The notes below the pieces were generated by a model, which saw only the letters and a list, made by a program, of their open reading frames with translations, was not told the DNA's origin and searched no databases. A DNA stretch of 48,544 nucleotides from Scytonema tolypothrichoides VB-61278 (GTDB lineage: Bacteria; Cyanobacteriota; Cyanobacteriia; Cyanobacteriales; Nostocaceae), in contig NZ_JXCA02000024.1 in assembly GCF_000828085.3 (NCBI RefSeq), positions 346,834 to 395,377 of the forward strand, read 5' to 3'. Made by a program: the position numbers and the translations under genes. Below, in pieces: positions 46,088-48,544 of this stretch; position 1 is the stretch's first letter, and every line of letters starts with the position of its first letter.

Positions 46088-47047
46088 ATGAAACTTACTC
46101 AATTATTCCCAATCACATTAGTTCTATCTATGGGGTGCATCTTGACTGGAACGACTAGCAAACAACCTCTACTGCGAGTGTTGGGTGAAATCACTGCCTT
46201 GGGAGCTATTTCTAGAGAAATACTAGTCAAACAGCACCAATTAGATGCTAATAACCAAAAGCAATTAACCCTATTAACTAAAGAGAATACCTGCTTGCAA
46301 ACTAAACTCTCTGATGCACAGTGTGAATTCAATAAACTTGAGAAAAAAGTCAAAACTCAAGATACCTGTCAGCGTCTTTATCTTTCTAAAATCAATAAAT
46401 TGCAGCATCAACAAAAGGTCATTTTAGGAAATGTCGCTCAATTGCAAGAGAAGTTAGCTAAGAAAACTACTGCTAAATCTGAAAATCATCAACAAGTTTT
46501 TAAAAAACAATCTGTGAAATCCCTTCCCGAACCTCAAATATCGGTAACTCGTGTTTATATTGATGGCAATAATTTAAGTTTTGCTCTCGATAGTTTGCAG
46601 ATTGAGGTTGATTATAACGCTTTGCGGGTAGAACTTTCTCGAAATGCAACTGTTACTACTTTTAAATATTACACTGGTGTTCATTCACCGATGAGCGAAG
46701 GACAAAGACATTTTCTGAGTTATTTAGAACATTTGCGTTATGAAGTTATTGGACTTCCTATTTTACCTCGACCTGATAGCAAGAATGTCAAAACTGTTGG
46801 TGATGATGTCAAAATTGCTGTTGATATGCTGGGAGAAGTGAAACAGCAAGATAGAGTGATTCTTGTGAGTGGTGATGGTGATTTTATTCCTGCTATTGAG
46901 GAAATTCAACGACGTGGTGCTCAAGTCACTGTTATTGCCAAGAAAACAATGCTGAGTGAGCAACTTTGCCAAGTGGCTGATGATGTTGTTTTGTTAGATG
47001 ATATTCAATATGAAATCGCTAAATATAGAAAGTTTAATGTGGCTTAA
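46088..47047 (+). CDS. NYN-domain protein 2 with coiled coil and hydrophobic N-terminus
   Basis: The protein has 319 residues from ATG 46088; a GTG at 46076 adds four. The first 25 residues are hydrophobic (LFPITLVLSMGCILTG) and may be a membrane anchor, though a cytoplasmic NYN domain would then need an unusual topology. About residues 45-130 form a coiled coil. The NYN domain follows: VYIDGNNLSFALDSL, VGDDVKIAVDML, and ILVSGDGDFIPAIEEIQRRG, with all acidic residues present. It combines in one chain what NYN 1 and its neighbour have as two. Its promoter has operator site 3. Confidence 0.8.
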   Translation: MKLTQLFPITLVLSMGCILTGTTSKQPLLRVLGEITALGAISREILVKQHQLDANNQKQLTLLTKENTCLQTKLSDAQCEFNKLEKKVKTQDTCQRLYLSKINKLQHQQKVILGNVAQLQEKLAKKTTAKSENHQQVFKKQSVKSLPEPQISVTRVYIDGNNLSFALDSLQIEVDYNALRVELSRNATVTTFKYYTGVHSPMSEGQRHFLSYLEHLRYEVIGLPILPRPDSKNVKTVGDDVKIAVDMLGEVKQQDRVILVSGDGDFIPAIEEIQRRGAQVTVIAKKTMLSEQLCQVADDVVLLDDIQYEIAKYRKFNVA

Positions 47048-47114
47048 CTCATTCTGAGTAGTGTTGCAAAAATGTCTGGAAAATAAAAAAGAGGAGCAAA
47101 GGATGATTTTTCAC

Positions 47115-47320
47115 TCAACCCTCTTGCTCCCAATCCTCAATATGCAAGCCTTCCACTCGACTAAATTCACGAGTGTTATGGGTAACTAATATGACATTAT
47201 TTGCTAAGGCGATCGCCACAATTTGCAAATCATAAAGACCAATTGACGTACCCATAGCCGCTCATTCTGCTCGAATTCTGCCAGCTATTTTTGCAGCTTC
47301 TAGGTTGAGGAGTATTATAG
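47115..47320 (-). pseudogene. VapC (PIN toxin) remnant
   Basis: The frame reads AAKIAGRIRAE, an in-frame TGA, AAMGTSIGLYDLQIVAIA, then LANNVILVTHNTREFSRVEG and LHIEDWEQEG. This is the C-terminal half of a VapC toxin (DxQIxAIAL...VTxNxxEF). The N-terminal half with the first catalytic Asp is missing and a stop interrupts the rest, so it is inactive. Confidence 0.75.
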
Positions 47321-47464
47321 AAAATTGACTAAAAAACCATTGCAAGCCTTTCTTATATCTGTTAGTGTCATATGCTCAGCGATTAGCTCAGCCGCTCGCG
47401 CTTCTATTTTATCTCGACGTGCGCGTGGAAGTTTTTCCATTATTTCATTAAGCTTCTTCGCCAT
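47315..47464 (-). pseudogene. Truncated HTH-type antitoxin (HigA-like) remnant
   Basis: ATG 47464 opens 49 codons: MAKKLNEIMEKLPRARRDKI, EARAAELIAEHMTLTDIRKA, then CNGFLVNFL and a stop. The start matches XRE-type antitoxins of HigBA modules, which normally continue with an HTH of about 60 residues. The end overlaps the VapC remnant, so two unrelated TA genes have been joined by deletion. Confidence 0.6.
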
Positions 47465-47540
47465 CGCCAAATTTTCCTTTTTCTTTTAGTTGACTAATGC
47501 AGTGGCTTGGATATACAAACTAAGTCCACTTGCAAATACC

Positions 47541-47558
47541 TGGAAATGTCGTTTTCCA
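47541..47558. promoter_or_regulatory. Palindromic operator candidate, site 4 (membrane protein)
   Basis: TGGAAA-TGTCGT-TTTCCA, followed by CTAACTCATTAAATTAAATA, nearly the same as behind site 3. The gene at 47711 starts 153 bases downstream; an STRR array fills most of that distance. Confidence 0.65.
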
Positions 47559-47585
47559 CTAACTCATTAAATTAAATATATCAAC

Positions 47586-47671
47586 TTAACAGTAAACGGT
47601 AAACACAAATCAGCGGTTATGAGTAATAAGTACTGATAACTGATAACTGATAACTGGTAACTGATAACTGA
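47586..47671. repeat. STRR array inserted between operator and gene
   Basis: AACAGTAAACGGTAAACACA and the 40-bp unit shared with 44143-44183, then GATAACTGATAACTGATAAC heptamers. Confidence 0.8.
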
Positions 47672-47710
47672 ACCGGTCAAATTTAGTGAATATTCAACAG
47701 TTAGAAACTC

Positions 47711-48325
47711 ATGAAAAAAGAACCAATGCAAACAAACCAAGTTTTCTCAGGACTAATCGCTGCGGAGAAAGCAGTATATGAAGAGTTAGTCTCTTTGGTA
47801 GGTGAAGATGCAAAGAAAGCTGTAGAAACTATTAGACAACACTCTTATATTTCTGCTACCTGTGGCGTTCTTGTGATAGCTCCAGGTGTCGATATATTAG
47901 CTTTTGTAGCTAACACTTGGACAATGTATGCCCGAATAAATAGCGCACTTGGCATTTCACTGAGCAAAAACATTTTAAAATCAGTTGCATCAGCAATAGG
48001 AACAAATGTATTGTCAATTATTCCAGGAATGATACTGGGATCAGTTGGAGGTTCTATTTTAAAAATATTCCCAGTTTTGGGAACAGCTGGAGGAATGGCA
48101 GTCACAGGTGCTACTTTCTATGCTATTTCGACTGTAATGGGTTGGACTTACTTGAAAGCAATCATGTTTCTTGTTTCCTCAAATGCGCCCATTAATGAAA
48201 ATAATTTAAAAGTTGCGACAAATAAAGTTGCTAAAGACAAAGATTTTATCAGGGAAATATACAATTCAGCAAAATCTGATTTTAAGGAAGAAAAGCACGA
48301 TTCTGACCGTGCTAGTGATAGCTAA
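47711..48325 (+). CDS. Small hydrophobic membrane protein (DUF697-like)
   Basis: The protein has 204 residues. The middle (residues 45-160) is hydrophobic and Gly-rich: CGVLVIAPGVDILAFVANTW, SLSKNILKSVASAIGTNVLS, GSVGGSILKIFPVLGTAGGM and FYAISTVMGWTYLKAI. This resembles DUF697/YcjF C-terminal domains. The N-terminal 40 and C-terminal 40 residues are charged helices. It has no signal peptide and no nuclease motif. It sits between operator site 4 and the CRISPR array, so it may be a membrane effector of the CRISPR system; this is inference from position and regulation only. Confidence 0.65.
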   Translation: MKKEPMQTNQVFSGLIAAEKAVYEELVSLVGEDAKKAVETIRQHSYISATCGVLVIAPGVDILAFVANTWTMYARINSALGISLSKNILKSVASAIGTNVLSIIPGMILGSVGGSILKIFPVLGTAGGMAVTGATFYAISTVMGWTYLKAIMFLVSSNAPINENNLKVATNKVAKDKDFIREIYNSAKSDFKEEKHDSDRASDS

Positions 48326-48342
48326 AGTTTATCAACAGGAAA

Positions 48343-48366
48343 GTAGCTGCAGTGAACTGCAGCTAC
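48343..48366. terminator. 10-bp perfect hairpin between gene and CRISPR array
   Basis: GTAGCTGCAG, loop TGAA, CTGCAGCTAC. It starts 18 bases after the stop of the membrane gene and ends 7 bases before the first CRISPR repeat, so it could end transcription from both sides. Confidence 0.6.
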
Positions 48367-48373
48367 GGGTCGA

Positions 48374-48544
48374 GTTTCCAACTAATCCGATTTAACCCAA
48401 TCGGTAGGGCAACTTCTAAGATTGGCTGCACAACTTATCTTGTACTACTGTTTCCAACTAATCCGATTTAACCCAATCGGTAGGGTTCAAAAACTGCAAC
48501 AGGGTTAAATTACAACGTTTCCAACTAATCCGATTTAACCCAAT
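48374..48544 (-). CRISPR. CRISPR array (first two repeats complete, third cut by the window edge)
   Basis: The 36-bp repeat begins GTTTCCAACTAATCCGATTT and ends ATCGGTAGGG on the plus strand; copies are at 48374-48409, 48450-48485 and 48517 onward, identical as far as visible. Spacers are 40 bases (48410-48449) and 31 bases (48486-48516). CCGATT and AATCGG form a stem inside the repeat. The minus strand ends in TTGGAAAC, like crRNA 5' tags that end in GAAAC. Together with the lack of a leader-length gap on the left, this suggests transcription on the minus strand with the leader beyond the right edge. No cas1, cas2 or cas6 is in the window. Confidence 0.93.

Overview
The window looks like chromosome of a filamentous, probably heterocyst-forming cyanobacterium (Nostocales-like). 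The evidence is ndhD1, FtsH3-type ftsH, an isiB-isiA iron-stress pair, a type I gap gene, many pentapeptide-repeat and TPR proteins, frequent GCGATCGC (HIP1) octamers, and many heptameric STRR arrays (TTATCAG / CTGTTCA units) between genes. I cannot name the species from sequence alone.

Layout. 1-1898 (-): an NB-ARC/TPR STAND protein whose N-terminal part is separated from the rest by one in-frame TGA. 2071-9441: a PD-(D/E)XK-type protein, an RNase D-like exonuclease, a TPR lipoprotein, a decayed DUF4236 gene, thrB, ndhD1, a secreted SLBB protein and a HicB remnant. 9497-20492: mostly minus-strand housekeeping and envelope genes (a membrane protein, two pentapeptide-repeat proteins, a TIGR03643-type protein, ftsH, a class IV aminotransferase that apparently starts at AUU, a lipoprotein, ackA) plus a DUF1838-like gene. 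20672-34141: a KAP NTPase, an HxxxD acyltransferase/condensation-type protein, pgm, an Arg/Tyr-rich secreted protein, a lamin-tail-domain protein, a secreted protein of unknown role, gap, a Cys-rich membrane protein, isiA and isiB.

34874-48544 is the most interesting part. Reading on the minus strand from 45588 down to 34874 there is a NYN (LabA-like PIN-fold) nuclease, a coiled-coil/TM protein, a 65-residue ubiquitin-like beta-grasp protein, an E2-like protein, a JAB-E1 fusion, a Csx3-AAA protein, and a type III-B effector: HD-less Cas10/Cmr2, Cmr3, Cmr4, Cmr5, and a RAMP fusion resembling Cmr6+Cmr1. On the plus strand, facing away, are a second NYN protein (with its own coiled coil and hydrophobic N-terminus), decayed toxin-antitoxin fragments, a small hydrophobic membrane protein, and then a CRISPR array that runs off the right edge.

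Four copies of one palindrome, TGGAAA-N6-TTTCC(A/T), lie upstream of the first NYN gene, the second NYN gene, the membrane-protein gene and csx3. I noticed it nowhere else while reading. It suggests that the NYN proteins, ubiquitin-like conjugation cassette, Csx3/Cmr genes and membrane protein form one co-regulated defence system. Working model (inference): Cas10 senses target RNA and makes cyclic oligoadenylate, Csx3 removes it, and the NYN nucleases, Ubl conjugation cassette and membrane protein act as effectors or modulators. No cas1, cas2, cas6 or regulator gene is visible in the window.
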